This document shows positions 57,911 through 58,185 of a stretch of 58,185 nt of DNA, piece after piece. Numbering within the stretch: position 1 is the first letter of the stretch; every line of letters starts with the position of its first letter. Source of the stretch: a bacterium (GTDB lineage: Bacteria > BMS3Abin14); NCBI GenBank assembly GCA_020350725.1, contig CP070719.1:594579-652763 (forward strand), given 5' to 3'. The position numbers and the translations under genes are program-made. Under the pieces are notes generated by a model. That model worked only from the letters and a program-made list of their open reading frames with translations. It was not told the DNA's origin and searched no databases.

Positions 57911-58185
57911 ACTAATCACGAATCACGAATCACTGATCACGGCAGTTTTCAACTGTGAACCGTGAACTGTGAACGAGTCTTTTCGAATCACGAATCACAA
58001 ATCACTGATCACGGCGATTTTCAACTGTGAACCGGGAACTGTCTTTTTGGACTTTGGATTTTGGATTCGTTTCCGAATCACTAATCACGAATCACAAATC
58101 ACGGCGGTTTACCAACCGCAAACCGGGAACCGTGAACTTTTTTTTGGACTTTGGATTTTGGATTCGCAATCTAATCACGAATCAC
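57911..58185. repeat. Composite period-7 repeat block (AATCACG, GTGAACT, TTGGATT)
   Basis: Units AATCACG/AATCACT/AATCACA, GTGAACC/GTGAACT and GGACTTT/GGATTTT alternate, as in 33140-33345. The repeat runs off the window. Confidence 0.9.
58027..58138. repeat. 112-nt exact direct repeat, copy B
   Basis: Identical to 33212-33323 in the same orientation, by direct reading. The two copies are 24,815 nt apart and lie in unrelated intergenic settings. Confidence 0.9.

Larger units (their letters stand above)
57600..58185. other. Repeat-rich non-coding end of window
   Basis: These 586 nt hold no credible gene. Period-7 blocks lie at 57612-57642 and 57911-58185. A period-8 GGCGAGGG/CGCGGAGA block lies near 57825-57895. 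A copy of the 112-nt repeat is at 58027-58138, and a third partial copy (TTGGACTTTGGATTTTGG) starts near 58144. Confidence 0.75.

Overview
The window reads as chromosome of a GC-rich, Gram-negative, probably anaerobic or microaerobic bacterium. The clues are an outer-membrane TraF-type barrel protein, a tungsten-type aldehyde:ferredoxin oxidoreductase with a multi-cluster ferredoxin, a selenocysteine-decoding gene, and a citrate synthase resembling the mitochondrial (si) type, which is known from Geobacteraceae. A desulfuromonad-like member of the Desulfobacterota (former Deltaproteobacteria) fits best, but this is inference. There is no prophage, intact IS element or CRISPR array; most of the content is housekeeping.

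Layout. 1-3.7 kb (- strand): DUF72 protein, endonuclease III, family X DNA polymerase/PHP. 3.9-9.1 kb (+): ferritin-like protein, TGS-type GTPase, ZnuABC-type metal transporter, flavin oxidoreductase. 9.2-14.5 kb: outer-membrane protein, NYN/OST-HTH RNase-like protein, aldehyde ferredoxin oxidoreductase plus its ferredoxin, and a small glutaredoxin-like selenoprotein with two in-frame TGA codons that ordinary ORF calling misses. 14.5-24.6 kb: hypothetical proteins, Smr protein, PP-loop sulfurtransferase-like protein, citrate synthase, thioesterase, Na+/H+ antiporter, FHA protein, methyltransferase, rhodanese. 24.9-28.6 kb: QEGLA-type metallopeptidase coupled to a glutathione-synthase-like ATP-grasp enzyme, then tRNA-Arg(CCG) with tRNA-derived repeat scars. 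28.7-32.7 kb: two tandem thioredoxin-fold proteins lacking their catalytic cysteines, and DnaK. 33.4-38 kb (+): poly(A) polymerase/CCA-type nucleotidyltransferase, TrmJ-like methyltransferase, phosphoesterase, receiver-PAS-Ser/Thr kinase. 38-49 kb (-): mixed metabolic genes, including a PEP-synthase-like phosphotransferase and an aldehyde dehydrogenase. 49.2-55.9 kb (-): a compact trpE-G-D-C-F-B-A operon preceded by a leader peptide with three consecutive Trp codons and a terminator, a classical attenuator. 56-57.6 kb: dUTPase-like protein, YjbQ, RadC.

Two things stand out. First, the selenoprotein gene at 14146-14373 encodes Sec14 in a UPYT motif and Sec73 in a terminal U-G-V-stop. Each TGA is followed at nearly the same distance (17-18 nt) by a perfect hairpin, and the second has the same GGUC loop as the E. 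coli fdhF SECIS. Second, almost every intergenic gap carries degenerate tandem repeats with a period of 7 nt and several unit families. These repeats run into gene ends (the start of nth, the tail of polX, the signal-peptide region of znuA), and a 112-nt exact copy lies in two places about 24.8 kb apart.
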